From positions 38,137 to 102,136 of the forward strand of contig JASANC010001203.1 in NCBI GenBank assembly GCA_030248135.1: DNA of 64,000 nucleotides, written 5' to 3'. A program made the position numbers and the translations under genes. The DNA comes from Theristus sp. LFF4_11 (lineage: Eukaryota > Nematoda > Chromadorea > Monhysterida > Xyalidae). Below the pieces are notes generated by a model. The model saw nothing but the letters and a program-made list of their open reading frames with translations, made no database searches and was not told the origin of the DNA. This document shows positions 1-13,400 of this stretch, one piece after another. Numbering within the stretch: position 1 is the first letter of the stretch; every line of letters begins with the position of its first letter.

Positions 1-145
1 TTTCGTGGTGTCATGTTGGAATGTGCAGATGCAGATAGATGCGCGTTGCTTTGGTTTTGACATTTGTATGCGAGATTCAACTGTCAGTATGCATGATTTT
101 CATGTTCTACAGATTGATTGAATGCATGGATGTCCTTTATTTTAG

Positions 146-1222
146 GAATGCCGTCTGTTGAATCAGAAAAACTCGACCAACGCGACTGCCGGCGCAGCAA
201 AGGATCGTTATCGTACACTGCCGTTGAACGTGGTGCCGCCCGGCTATAACCAGTCGCGCAATGTTAGTTGTTGGGTGTTGTGCCGAGCTCCCTGTCTGAA
301 GTCTGCACCCGGGTATCACACAGTAATGTTGCTCGCACGGTCACAAACACACATGCACAAATACAGAAGTCGGGTATGTGCATGCGTGTGTTTGTTTATG
401 ACTGTACAACATCACCGTGTTCTAGTGCCAGAGCGCACGGTCTATGGGACGTTACGAATCAACAACCGTATCCAGCCTGTTTTTGTTGCAGGCGTTCGCA
501 TGTCGCCGTCTGTTCGTCGACTCGATGCGTCGTCTGTTGACGTTGCCGTTGGACGAAGTGTTTGCCGAGGCAGGCGCCTGCGTCACCACCTCACTTGACG
601 GCACCTTCGCTGGTGAACACCCGCATGAAGACAACGGTCAACATCAACAGCCATCCGTCGCCAGTCGCTCCTCGTCCTCCTACTGCACGGACGTTCGCGG
701 CAACGCGCTCAGCCAGGCACAGTCGGTCGAGCACGCGCCCGTCTGTCGCATGCACGTCAGTGGGAAAGTGGCCCAGAGTCACATTGCGATAATTGGTTGG
801 AATTGGAAGTATCCGAACACCCTCACTGTTGCTGTCGCTGACTGTCGAGAAAGATCATTCAGCAACCACTCAACGTGAAGTTTCCCATTTCCCGTGCCTA
901 AAAAATTCAATCACAAAGATGTGTCTAGGGCCCAAAACCCTTCCACCGATTTCCAGCTTGTCTGTTTCTCAGTAACTCGTGGCGCTAAAGTGAAACAAGT
1001 GAATTGCGCTTGCATTGGCCTGCAAATAATGGTACAATCTGATTGTCGGCATGTACGCATGAAAGCCGCTTTCATTTGCAGGACGTGATTCGCAGTGAGC
1101 AGTTGAGCACAGACGTGTGCCGCTTGTTGCTCGGCGTTGGTGTGCCGTTGACACGCGCGTTGCAGCAACGACTGGCGACACTGCAGCTGCAGGCCAATGA
1201 TGGGTGCTGGCGAGCGCACTGA
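146..1222 (+). CDS. 3' end of an unrecognised gene (three last exons)
   Basis: Exons at 146-262, 492-767 and 1082-1222, joined in phase 0, give about 178 C-terminal residues ending at the TGA at 1220-1222. Acceptors are tttag at 141-145, gttgcag at 485-491 and tttgcag ending at 1081. Donors are AAT|gttagt and AAA|gtggcc. The GC-rich codon use and clean exon edges match the genes downstream. The first exon is rich in Asn, Thr and Ala and contains PPGYNQSRN. The middle exon starts with an Arg/Leu-rich helical stretch (FVDSMRRLLTLPLDEVF), then a Ser/Gln/His-rich linker. The last exon is helical (VCRLLLGVGVPLTRALQQRL). I do not recognise the family, and the 5' part is outside the window. Coding nature is likely; the exact middle donor is less sure. 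Confidence 0.55.
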
Positions 1223-1981
1223 TCACAGTGCACAACAATTTTTCGAGCGGGTAGTCGCATTACTGGTGGCTAAAGAAGGGAACGCTCTTGAAGAGACACT
1301 TTGGATTTGTTTCTTTGAAAAAATTTGAAACGCTGGATTTTGTTGATATTGATATGTGCGTTGTTTGGTGATCATCGTTTCTTGTTATTCTCATTGTTGT
1401 CAATTTTTTTAGTTTTTCTGTTTTCATAATGTTGTGATAAAAAAAGCAGATGATATCAAAAAATTGTGTTTCATTCAAAAAAATCAGGATTGGCATAATT
1501 CACGAAACCCACTCAAAAAGCTTTCAAAGAAATCTGGCGTTCAAAAAAAGCCAACTTCGGTGTGACAAATCAAGTGTCGCAACTAAACGTTATTTTTGGC
1601 AAATTTCCGTTTTTATAGTAACGCACGCACTTCCAGTTTACTGATAACTCGTTACGTGAAAATAATATTGTTTACATTGTTCATTTTTGTAAAAAACGGT
1701 TCATACACCATATCGCTGATTGTTATTTTACGTCAGACATGCGAGGGTGTCATCTCGTCTACGGTCTCAACCTCGCCCAAAACAATGCGGACATGACAAC
1801 AATCATTTTTTGCATAACTCGGCAGATTATTCAGTTGTATTGCTTTTCGTGATAGTGTCTGTCGCGAGACGAGTACAAAAGACGACGAATCGCATGCGCA
1901 ACCAAACGTTGGATGTTGTCACTTTTGCGTCGCTTGAGAACTGAAAGCAACGAGAAACGGAAGTTCCATTTATGACCAGCT
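1223..1981. other. Intergenic, no gene seen
   Basis: AT-rich spacer between the stop of the first gene and the ATG of the ferric reductase. Open frames here are short, run through poly-T/poly-A stretches and have no convincing splice partners. It presumably holds the 3' UTR of the first gene and the promoter of the next. Confidence 0.6.
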
Positions 1982-4900
1982 ATGGCGCCAACTGGTGTTG
2001 TCCCAATGACAGTGATCGATCTCGTTGATGACTCAAAAGCAACAGTCAATGTCAACAATGGCGATTGCGTTTCGGTCGACTTCGAGATGTCTGATGATGA
2101 CAACTGGTCGCCACGGGTGTCGCGAGCGAACACCGACACCAGCAGTGTTGCTGCGGTCATGCTCGATGCTCGTAAGTGGGCACACCATACAGACACGGTG
2201 CATCATGGATGTGTTGGGTTTCATGCGATTCGTTGAATGGGATGTGATGAGGTGCCGTCCGTGTAGTCAATCAGCTCAACTGTGAACTGTTGCAATTTGT
2301 GCACCCTGGACACGCTGATTTGCTGTATCGGCTGGTTGGGCCAATCAGCGAGCTCAATTGAACCGTCGAACCAAAACAGCCAATCAGCTGATTGCTCATA
2401 ATTTCGACCGTTGAACATTCCATGTGCAGCCGAGGCGCGCGTCTACGGCAAGCGTGCGCGTCTGGCGCAGTGGCTGGCCCGTTTCCGCAGTGGTCGCGAC
2501 GCCCTCATCCGTGGCTCAATGTTCGGCCGTCGACTGCCGGTGCCGTGGTGGCCTCGGTTTGATGGGCGATACAACGCTGTTGAGGTCGTGGCGTTCTGTG
2601 TGTTGGTCGCTGGCACAGTCGCGTGCTGCGTCTATGGCATCGTCGTCAAACAGCCGCAGCTGCCACGTAATTGTTCTTGGGTTTCTCTGTTTTCTTCCGG
2701 TGTTCTTTTGACAAAAACAACTTTTTCGATTTTTTACACGCTGCATATTTTCACTGTGGCTTCACACGCACTCTTGCTGCTGAAATGAATATGGTGAATT
2801 GTATAACAGCAACTTCAGTAGTAAACGCTTCGTCTGACGATACGTGTAGCCGGTTACGCAAATCAATAAACAAAACAACACAAAAGCAACGGTTTCACTA
2901 GAAATCAACTTATTTGTTTGGTCTGCACTTTTCATCCAGAAAGTCCATTCATTCCATTCAGTCCGGTTTGCCCTGATAACAGATTCACGCGCAAAAAATG
3001 CCGTAAACAAACCGCAGTGGCATTCACCATTTTGCAGGCCAGCCAGCGCAGGGCTTGCTAGCAGTGACGTTGGCGTTGGCCACGCACAATTCCCTGTTCA
3101 ATCTGTTCATCGGTTTGCCGTTCGACCGCCGCCTGTTCTGGCACAAAGTCACTGCCGTCGCCGCACACACGCTCGGTTGGACGCACGGCATCCTGGCGAT
3201 GTGCAGCTGGCCGTTCTGGGATGAGCTCATGAAACGAAAGTGGATGATGACGTCGGGCGTGGTGCTGGCTGCTGCGGTCACACGTGCGTCAGCAGACCGT
3301 TGTTTGTATTAAAACTTGTTCAGGCAAACTGAAAAACATGCTCTTTTGTGCGTTCTCGAATGTTCCGAATCTATCATGGTGATTGACTGCGTTAAACTTG
3401 GTGGGACCAATCGGAGAGCAGAATTAAAAAAAACAGCCAATTTGCTGATTAATTCAGATGTGCAGATCAACTGAAAAAACTGCACCGCAGATTTCGTACT
3501 GTATATCAGATATTTGACACTCGCATGTTGGTTGACCGGTGTCATACAAATTGAACGTCAGTTTTATCGTTTTTTGTATTCCTCAGTTCTGCTGCTGACC
3601 TCCTGTCCACCGTTTGTGCGCCGTCGTTTTTGGAATCTGTTCCACGTGGTGCACGTCACACTGACAGTCCTGTTGATTGCTGCCTGCATCGCGCACTGCT
3701 GCCATTTTGCGCTCATTGGTACGGTTGCTGCGTCATAGTTCGTGGTTTTGGGGGGCTGATTTGCGCTAATTCATTTGTGAAGAGGCTTCCTGCTTGGTTC
3801 GTTTCATGTGGGGCTGTCAATCGGGAAATATCATTGACATAATCACATTATATTGACGGATGTGTTCTGTTGCACAAACCGAGACGCGAACGTCAAGAAT
3901 AAAGCCACACGTTTGACGTCACGTTGCACGAAAATGTCACGCTCATTCGCTTGTCTTTTCCCACAAAAATAGCATCCTGGTTCATGGCTGTTTTACCCTT
4001 TTCTTCACGGAAATAAAGTTTATGAAACAATTTGTTCTTGCTGATTGGTCGCAAACTTCATTGTAGTGTTTGTATCACACTGCACGCGTGTGCAACCGCC
4101 CAATCAGCTAGTTGTATATGTTATCCAGATGGACTGTATTGCAGGCGTTGGCCTGCTCCTGTTCGACGTCCTACTCCGCTACGTCTACATGGCTGCACTG
4201 GCACACCCACAAACGGCCGAAGCAACGGCGCTGCCAGCGCGTGTCACGCGACTGATCCTGCCACGACCGCACCAGTTCTGCTATCACGCCGGCCAGTACA
4301 TTTTCATTTGCGTGCCCGAAGTGTCGCTCTACGAATGGCACCCGATGACGTTGTCGTCGTCGCCGCATACGAATCTGGTTGGTTGGCTGGTGTTCGATTA
4401 TTAGTTGTGATTTGGTTTGTTCCATTAGAAGATTTGACTTTCCGCAACGGAGATGTGATTGGTTGGAAATTGTTGGGGCAGTTCATTTCATTTCACGAAG
4501 TGCAGCCAACCTCGATGTACGCAACTGTAATGATCATGTAATCCGGAGCCCCGTTGCAGCTGAGCGTGCACGTGCGCGCACTGGGCGACTGGTCCACCCG
4601 ACTGTACGAGGCGGCGTCGAAAACGAACAACAACAACAATGATAATAATACGGAGAATGCAGACCCAGAGCAACAGCACGTTGCGTCCACTGAGAAGCGA
4701 CGTGCAATGAACGTGTTCATTGAGGGGCCGTACGGAAGTCCGGAGGTGGACGTGTTTGGCAAGCGATACAAATTGGTGCTGTTGATTGGCGCTGGCATTG
4801 GCATCACACCGGTGCAGTCGATCGCAAACCACTTGATGCACGAGTATAAACACGGCAGACGATTGTTAAATCGGGTCGGTCACATGAAGAGATCATCACT

Positions 4901-6034
4901 AGAACACAACAGTTCCAATTTCAAGTTTCACTTAAATACTGTCGAACTGTGAATGACAGAAAATCTACTGAATTCCTGATTTTGAATTGGGCTCACTGAA
5001 TAGTCCAACCGACGTGATACAGCCAATTAGCTTGCCAGATTCAAATGCCAGACTGCACAGATTGCAGTGGCAGGATGCCGTAGCAGCGTGTTGCAGTTTT
5101 AACCAATGAGCCGACAGCTGTTGACCAAATGACTGTTAACTGGTGTTGTTTTGTGCAAATCTAAATAAACTAGCCTTCATAATAAACTTGTGTTCCAGGT
5201 GCGGTTCATCTGGTCCACATCAGAGGTCGACATGGTGAACGCGTTGTTCGAGCGTGACCGCCAGTGGGCTGGCTTTCTCAATCAACTCGACACGGACAAT
5301 GCGAACGAGCCAACGCTGCGGCAGACGGCTGAATGCTCCACCAACCAATTCGAGCACCGGCGAATGCAAAGCGGTCAATCCGTGATCAGCACCGTCGACG
5401 GTAAACTGGCGGTGCCGAGTGTGGCTGATGTGTACAGGAGACAACAGAGCAACGAAAGTGTCGCGTCCTCAACATGCACCACGTGCACGGTTCGTACTTT
5501 TCTATACTTTACATAGGCGCGGCGTTTGCACCATAACTTACAGTCAAACTGCAAAACAGACGCAGTTTGTGCATTCGAATCTGGCGTGCTGATTGGCGGC
5601 ATCGAGCTGGCTGGTCGGTCCAGTCAGTGAACCCACTTCAAAAGCAGCCAATCAGCTGACTGCCCATGCTTCACAGCTCGTGCTGACTTTGTCGCATTGT
5701 CTCGCACGCACTGCAGCACTGCAACCACTGCGGCGACGTGCTTCGCTTCGACCTGCACGTGACGCGCGGTGCGACGAGTGTCGCCGAGCTCGCAGACCGC
5801 CTGCACCCGACGCTGCTCGCGTACGCGAGAACCGGCCGGCCGGACTACGAGCACGTTTTGAAGATGCTGAAAAATGAGGCGCTGACGCTGCGACGACGTC
5901 GCGTCGCCGTGCTGGTGTGCGGCCCGAAGTCGCTCGTGCAACATGTGCGCAGTTTGTGCGCACGACACAACGCGGAGGCCAGCGGGCGGAGCGCGGTGAC
6001 ATTTGACTTTCACGCTGAAATGTTCGAGTTTTGA
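1982..6034 (+). CDS. FRE/FRO-like ferric reductase (flavocytochrome b, NADPH oxidase superfamily)
   Basis: Exons 1982-2171, 2430-2666, 3038-3283, 3587-3718, 4145-4377, 4560-4874, 5199-5489 and 5717-6034 join in frame to 653 aa. The family moves electrons from NADPH through FAD and two b haems across a membrane to ferric chelates or oxygen. After an acidic cytosolic N-terminus come about six membrane helices (roughly residues 95-310). They carry two His-X13-His pairs, H178/H192 and H247/H261, the expected haem ligands. The FAD site is EWHPMTLSS near 334, the NADPH loop GAGIGITP near 423-430, CGP at 616-618, and the C-terminus is a typical FEF. The motif HNSLFNLFIGLPF before the first haem His is of the FRE/FRO type rather than NOX1-5. 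Residues 544-553 form a Cys cluster (CTTCTHCNHC) across the last exon junction. The gene lies 1.4 kb upstream of DUOX on the same strand. Substrate is inferred. Confidence 0.85.
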
Positions 6035-7438
6035 TTCTCGGGAGTCCGTGAAAACTCCAGCTTTACTCTTCGTCACTGATGATACTGTTGCGATTTTGGA
6101 TGTTCCTGAGTGCTGTTCATGCATCCCAGTTGCTTTTTGTTAACTACAATATGCGACTGTATGCCATAATTTTGCTTCCAATTTTCACGGTTCGCTCGCC
6201 AATCATTTCTTCGTCTCAGTAACAATCATCGAAAATAAACAAAACGACATGCGATCTTGAGCGCGATTCTGCGCTCTTGTGTTTTTGCGAGACATCTGAA
6301 CACACACACACACATACATGTTGTGCGCGACAATACAAAGCATTTTTTATATTTATTTTACATGTGGTCTGCTGAATTGTTCTGCGTGGTGTTGTGCAGA
6401 CAAGACAACATGAATTTGCACCAATTTCAGACTTTGTAATCTGTTGCGCACGGTTGACAGCAGTTTTCATGCCGTTCACATTGCATTTCCTGAGTGACCA
6501 GTTCAAAAAAATAGAAATAAATGTATAACAAAACCAATTGGAAGTTGTGTTCGATTCAGTCATCGTTTTTTGCAACCGATTGGTTATTTTTGTTGTTTTT
6601 GACATTGCACTTCACTGGTGACCGTGAGCACAAATGCCACATGCACTCTCGATTTCGACCGCGTTATTCAGCATGCGCACTTTGCATCTGCGTTACGCGC
6701 GTTGTGTGAAAATGTAGAATTCGGTCATTTCGCCGTCGTACATATTGCGTGCAACCCACAACAACAGCACGTTTCAAACTTGTCTTCGTTGGAAATTTCG
6801 CACAGTCAGTATCTGATCAAGAAATTGTTTTAAGCTTTGGAAACAGCCAGAATTGTGTTATAAGCTGTCTCACATACTTTCGGCTGAAGCTTTTCAAACT
6901 TTCAAACAAAACAGGTGTTTTTCCGCTCTCCGTTGCTCAGTCCGAGTCCGAACTTCTATACGTTTCGATTGGGCGTTTCGCTAATGTTGCTTCCGTTTCG
7001 TCTCACGTTTTTGTGTCATTTTGGTGCTTGTAAAACTTAGAAATTACAGTTAAAATGTTTTAAAATAGAATTGTCGTGTCGAGAACGAGACGTGATTCGC
7101 TGATTGGCCCGTTGTCCCCGTTGCTAAAAAAAATCAACTGCAAATTTCATTTTTCAAATTTTCAGCAGAATCTGTGAGGGATTTGAGGCGAGTGTGGACT
7201 GTGGAGAGCTGAAGCTTTTGATTGCCATTTGCCAATCTCGCTTATCAATCTTTTGTTCAAAGAAAACAAGTAATTGCAGGATTTAATCAAAATTCCGTGA
7301 TAGATAATGGACAAATAAATTCCACCGACCGACCAACGGGCACGGGCAAGCAAACTAAAAGCCCAAATGTGGTCCGTGGCATAACTGATTGACTCCATTT
7401 CGTCTGTCGTCAGAGCACAAATTCTAAATTATACAGCA
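6035..7438. other. Intergenic: 3' UTR of ferric reductase and DUOX 5' region
   Basis: No gene seen. A polyadenylation signal AATAAA lies at 6234-6239, 200 bases after the ferric reductase stop. The rest holds a short CA-rich tract near 6300 and AT-rich sequence. The DUOX promoter should lie in the right part, but I see no clear TATA box. Confidence 0.55.
6234..6239 (+). promoter_or_regulatory. Polyadenylation signal AATAAA, ferric reductase
   Basis: Canonical AATAAA 200 bases downstream of the TGA at 6032-6034 on the same strand. Confidence 0.45.
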
Positions 7439-10400
7439 ATGCGTTCGAGAAACTTAGCAGTGGCGACGTGTTTGTTTTTGTTCATCAAGAAGATCTCAGG
7501 TGCGTTCAGTTTTTGTCAGATTTGTGCCTCCATTTCATCGCTGAGGTAGGCAATGTGGACTGTGGTGGATTGTGGTTTGGTTTCTTTTGAATTAGAATCT
7601 GTCGTTGCGGTTGCCGATTTACATCTGTGAGCTTTGGCGTTGGCTTTTACGTTTGGCATGGCCAGTTTTCGTCTTGTTAGTCAGTAGTAGGGTTGTTAAA
7701 CAAAAATGAAATTTTTTTTTTTAAAAAAAAAAGTGATTAAAAAAAAAACAAAAATGCCGATTTTTTTTTTTTTAAAAAAAATTCGAAAAATTTTCCTCTA
7801 ATATGCTCTGAAAACCTCAATTTTGGCACAATTTTTCGAAAGTTCAACAAAAATTTTCTTTGATTATACCTCGTAAAACCTTTAGCAGTCGATTTTGGGC
7901 CGTTTTACCGACTGATTTTAGGCTTCGACAACATCTGCGATGAAGTTTTTGAGCGTCCCAAAGCTTAGCCTACCATTTCCGATGCAGATAAGGTGACGAT
8001 TCGCCTCGCAAAGCGTCCGATTGTGCTCGCTGCTCCGTTTGCAAGCGCTACGTTGTCTGGTTGCTGCTTCGTGTCGTGTCGTCGCGACACCATCAGAAGA
8101 ATTGATCGAATTTCAAGGCGGTATGTTTGTCTTCACTTTAGCATTAGCTTAGCTGGGGACAATTAGTGACGTTTTGGAGGTCAAAACACAAGAAGAGGCA
8201 TGGTGACGGTTTGGAAAAGGGGTAATTGAGGTCACCAAAACAAAATCTGCAAAGTTCCGCCATACGGGAGTCATTCGGGAGGCGCTTGCATATCATATGT
8301 GGTTCTTCAGACTCCCTGATTGATTTAGCACAACTTTGATTTTTGAAATTTTTTTTTTAAAAAAAAAAATTTAAAAAAAAAAAAAACAAAAATGACGATT
8401 TTTGTTTTTTTTAACAACCCTAGTCAGTAGTTAGTTTGCGCAAAGCGAATAACGTTTTTCCCTGTTTTTCAGCAATGGAACGAGTGCAAGAGTTCCAACG
8501 TTATGACGGCTGGTATAACAATCTTGCGCATCCGGACTGGGGAGCCGTTGGTCGGTTATTTGCTCTGTCAATTTTAAATTTTATAATCGCTCATCAAAAA
8601 CGTCACAGAAAATCTGCATGTTTTCTTCCGCGTCATTGTTTGAGTTACAAAACAAAACTTATGAATGAAATGAAATGCTTGCAATTTCAGGCAGCAAGCT
8701 GTATCGCAAGGCGCCGAGCAGGTACGCAGACGACGTGTACATGATCGACGAGGAGCTGCCCAGTGCACGTGTGCTCAGCGACGTCGTGTTCCGTGGGCCC
8801 GATGGACTCGCGAACGTGCGAAACGTCACCACCATGATGGCGTTCTTTAGTGGGTTGAAGGTTTTGATGTCAGTCGGTGTTGGTTTCTGATCTCTACTTT
8901 TGGTGGCGACTCAATGCTGCGGCGTGTCGACACTCGACGCAGAGAAAAAATTAGGAACTCAGAATTCGGGTCACTTTTAATTTTCCGTCTATGCGTGCAT
9001 GTGCACCAAGTTGCAGAACTAGAAAACTCAAGGTTTTCAAGAGATTTTTCAAGCTCTTGCTCAGTTGACCGATGAGTGCTTTTCTTCTCCGAAACCAGGT
9101 CAAGTGGTCGCGTACGAGATCCTGCAGGCGACGCAGACGGCGTGTCCGTTGGAGATGCACCAAATCCCGGTGCAACCGTGCGACCACGCGTTCGATCCAG
9201 AGTGCCGCGGCGACACGCAGATTCCATTCCAACGTGCTCGCTACGCGGAGGACACCGGCCGCGGATTCAACAGCCCGCGCGATCAGGTGCCTTGCGATTT
9301 TACCTCCCCGCGTAAAATTGTGTTTTTTATGATTGTAAACACGCACAAAGACGCTGATGGTTGTGTGTCGAACGAAAATTTAGAGGACAGGGACCAAGGA
9401 ACACGGACCGGTGAGGATTAGAGCTGTGTAGTGAATTTAAATTTAAAATTTGATCGAATGGGATTCATTCTGGTTCAGCTTTAGAACCTCCTGTGGTCTC
9501 TCTCACTTTCAAAACAATCGAACAAAAAAGCATTTTCCGGACAGATCAACGACAAAACGAGCTGGATCGATGGCAGCTTCCTGTACAGCACGTCCGAGCC
9601 GTGGGTGGCTGCGATGCGTCTCTATGAGAAAGGCCGACTCAAGGAGGGCGACATGCCCGCGTATCCACCGTGGAACGACGATCGAATCCCGTTGATCAAC
9701 CCGGCGCCGCCACAGATCCACAGACTCATGGATCCAGAGCGATTATTTCGTATGTTGGAGCATTTGAGACTGTCCTTTTTGTTTTAGATCAGCTTCTCTG
9801 TCCCATTGTAAAACATCCTTTCTAACCTAGTATTATTGCAATTATCCACCAGTAATTATGCGTGATTCTGCTATATAAGGTGATCTTTTCTCTGTAATCT
9901 TGGTTGTTCTCCAGTCCAATAAATCGCCACTCTTTTGCTGTTCGAAGTCTAGCATGATTTTTGACCATCCGTTCAGTCATACTCATATTCCAGATCATCC
10001 TTGCTGTCCTATTTCAGGCCATCCTTTCTGTCCTGTCCTAAACCACTCTATTTTACGTTTTCCCGTATTTGCGGTTTATGTTGTTCGTTTTGATGTCAAC
10101 TGTGGACTGGACTGTTCAATTCCAGAGTTGGGCGACCCGCGCGTCAACGAGCATCCGGGACTGTTGAGCTTCGGCCTGATCCTGTACCGATGGCACAACG
10201 TGCACGCGGCACGAATCGCTGAGCAGCACGCTGATTGGTCGGACGAGGACATATTCCAGGCTGCGAGACGATGGGTGATTGCGTCGTTGCAGGTGACTGT
10301 GAAATGCGCAAACTACAGTCACACACATTGTTGCTAGAACTGTGGCCTACGATTTCTGGTATCATGAGATTAAGTCAACCTCTGTGATAGTAAAGATTGT

Positions 10401-13400
10401 TTGTGTAAATGAAAGGTCGGAGGCAACGTCAGCGGGATTTGACCAGTTTTGTGCGAGCAGTGGCCAACTGTTGAAGTTCTTCACTTCTATTTTGATGAAC
10501 AGATATCGATGGATTATATATAGCCGAAGAGGAACTGAACACCTTTGCAGAACATCATAATGTACGAGTTCCTGCCAGTGTTGGTCGGCGTCGACAACCC
10601 CCTCGAGGCGTACAACAACAGCTACGCGAGCGACCTGCCACCGGGCGTCAGTCACGAGTTCGCGGCGGCCGCGTTTCGATTCGCGCACACTCTGGTCCGG
10701 GTTTTTGCGTTTGTTTCATTCATCTGGCGATCATTTCAAGATGTTATCCTGAATCTGCGAATGTGTCGAATAGAACCGAACTGAACGGTTTTCTAAACTG
10801 ATTTCTACCAGGTTCCACCGGGCATGTTGCTGCGCAGCAAGACCGACGACGCCAGTTGCGGCTTTCGCACGGACGTTGCCGGCTATCCGGCGATCAGACT
10901 CTGCCAGAACTGGTGGAACGCGCAGGACATTGTGCAGGTGACAGTGTTCTGCTGTCGAACTGTGAACCATAGGCAATTGATTGATTAACTGGTTTTGAAT
11001 CGAGTTTCGCTGATTGGTGCAACCATCCATCTTGACGCAACTAACCGAACGTGAATTTGCAGTTTTGCTGTAATTTATTGCAATGTATCGGTGAACACAC
11101 ACCAGATGAGCGACACAGAGTGCGCCATAAATGATTGCTTTGTCAATGATACATTTCATTCTGTTGTGCAGGAGTACACCGTGGACGAGATCATCCTGGG
11201 CATGGCGTCACAGATTGCCGAACGAGACGACTCTATTTACATTGATGATGTCAGAGGTGAGCTCAGCTAGGCCTTTGCTATGTTGCTTCGTTATTTTTAA
11301 ATGTGCTAAAACTGCTGGCTATTGAGCTCTAAATGCATCTAAATAGAGATGTTTCTGTCTGGGGGATAACTTGCAGTTCCTTTTGTGGCACCACCAGCAT
11401 CCAGAGAGTATTCAGTTCAGTCTCAGCGTGCGTTCATGCGTTTCCCATTGTGTTGCGTGACCGCAGATTACCTGTTCGGCCCGATGCACTTCACCCGTAT
11501 GGACCTTGCCGCGATCGACATCATGCGTGGCCGTGACAACGGTCTCCAGTCGTACAACACCGTGCGCCAGTATTTCGGCCTCGAGAATCGCACCTGGACG
11601 ACCATCAACGAGCGGCGCTACCAGCAAGAGCAGGAATTCCGCGATGTCAGTGCATTCACTGCGTGTTTTATTGTTGCTTTTGTGCAGTGACGCCACTGCG
11701 GAATGGTGTTGTTACACCGATTTAGCGTCAGCGGTTGTTTTTCGACCACCACCAGAACGAAGGCTCGCTCTTTCGGACGCTCATGCGCAGCAGCCAATGT
11801 TTGATTGTTGTTGTTCTTCATTGCCCAGATGGCGTATTTTTCATTGTGGTGTTTGGTTGTGAATGGCTGGCTGGTGTGCCAATTGGTGGTTGCTGTGCCA
11901 GCATGGAGCAACCAGTGCCAACTTTCTTCAACGACGGCGTCGTCATATGTGTTCATGATTGCAGCAAATCGAGCGCGTCTCGCAGCTGTACAACGGCTCG
12001 ATCGAGCACTTGGATGTGTTCGTTGGGGGCATGCTCGAGAGTGACGGCAGCGCACCCGGCCAACTGTTTCGTGCCATCATCATTGATCAGTTCAGACGAA
12101 TCAGAAACGCCGATAGATTCTGGTTTGAAAATCGATTGAACAAGTGTGTTCGCTTTCAATCAATCGGGTTGATTGTTTTTGTATTTCCTTTTTGATCACC
12201 TTTTTATTTAACGTGCTTTTTTGCCAGAATATTCACCGACGAGGACATTGAGCAGATCCGTAGCACTCGCTTGTATGACATCATCAAGGCGACAACACTC
12301 ATCCAAGACCACCAGATCCAAGACCACGTGAGTGACTGCATGTGGGTGGGGTGTGTCTTTGTGCGGTTCTTGGTTGCATCGTCTCAAAACAGTGAGTTCT
12401 TCACCACATTGCATTGCAGGTGTTCTATTTCCGTGCTGGTGACCCGTGTCCGCAGCCGTACCAAGTGAACTCGAGCGGCCTCGAGCCGTGCGTGCCGCTG
12501 TTGCGTCTCGACCATTTCATGGGCAACGAGGTGACCTTCATATTCACGTGCATCGCACTCGGCATCATTCCAATCGGTCGGTTTCATCACACAGTCAATC
12601 CGAAATTGTGCTGATTCAGAATTAGAATGTCGTGTCGTTCTCACGTTATTTGCGTCCATGACAAACGCGTTCGATTCATAATCCGTCAGATCCATTGGAA
12701 AACTATTTTGCAAACGTTTTTGTCAAAATTCTTGGTGTCGTTTTGTGCATCACTATTTGCCTGCAAGCTTTCTACAAACTTCTTTGCAATGCGTGCGTTC
12801 GTAATCATGATCAGTTTGCGCCGGCATCGGCTATTTGATGGTGCGTCGTCGTCGCAAATGGGCGGGCCCACTGCCGCACACGCGCGACTCGTCACGCCGC
12901 GCGCGCACCGGCGCCGTCATGAAGAACGTCGACACGGACAATGTGCTCGACGACCATGTACGATTGCGCTCGTTGGTTTTTGGGGGCGCTTTTGAAAGGA
13001 AAAGTAAAATTGAAAAGGGTTGTATCACCGCGTGTCCACTGGCTGATAGGTTTACCGGATGCTGAGCCGTCCGTTCTTCAAAACCCAGTGGAGTCGGAGT
13101 TTGGTAGCTCCCGATTTCTGAAACCAGAGGGGGGTGTCGTTTTTGATGGAAAAATGATGAGCAGCAGTATGAGTTGCATTTCCAACTGTTCGGGCCTGTC
13201 TTGTCTAAACGTGCCGTGTGGACCTTATCAAGCATCTTACTTGGTCACATTTAAAAAAAAACACTTCATTCAAAACAATTCAACCAACCCTGCCAGGAAG
13301 ACGAAGTGCCCTCGGTGGGCAGTGCGGCAGCGAGCGTTGCCAACAGCAAACGGGCGGACCCTGTTGATCTGCCGAGTGTCGAGCGTCAGGCGACGACGGC

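Noticed and set aside
11467..11645. RGRDNG instead of RGRDHG as a broken DUOX active site
   Set aside because: DUOX peroxidase domains, especially in nematodes, commonly have this form and lack some classical peroxidase residues, so it is not a sign of decay.
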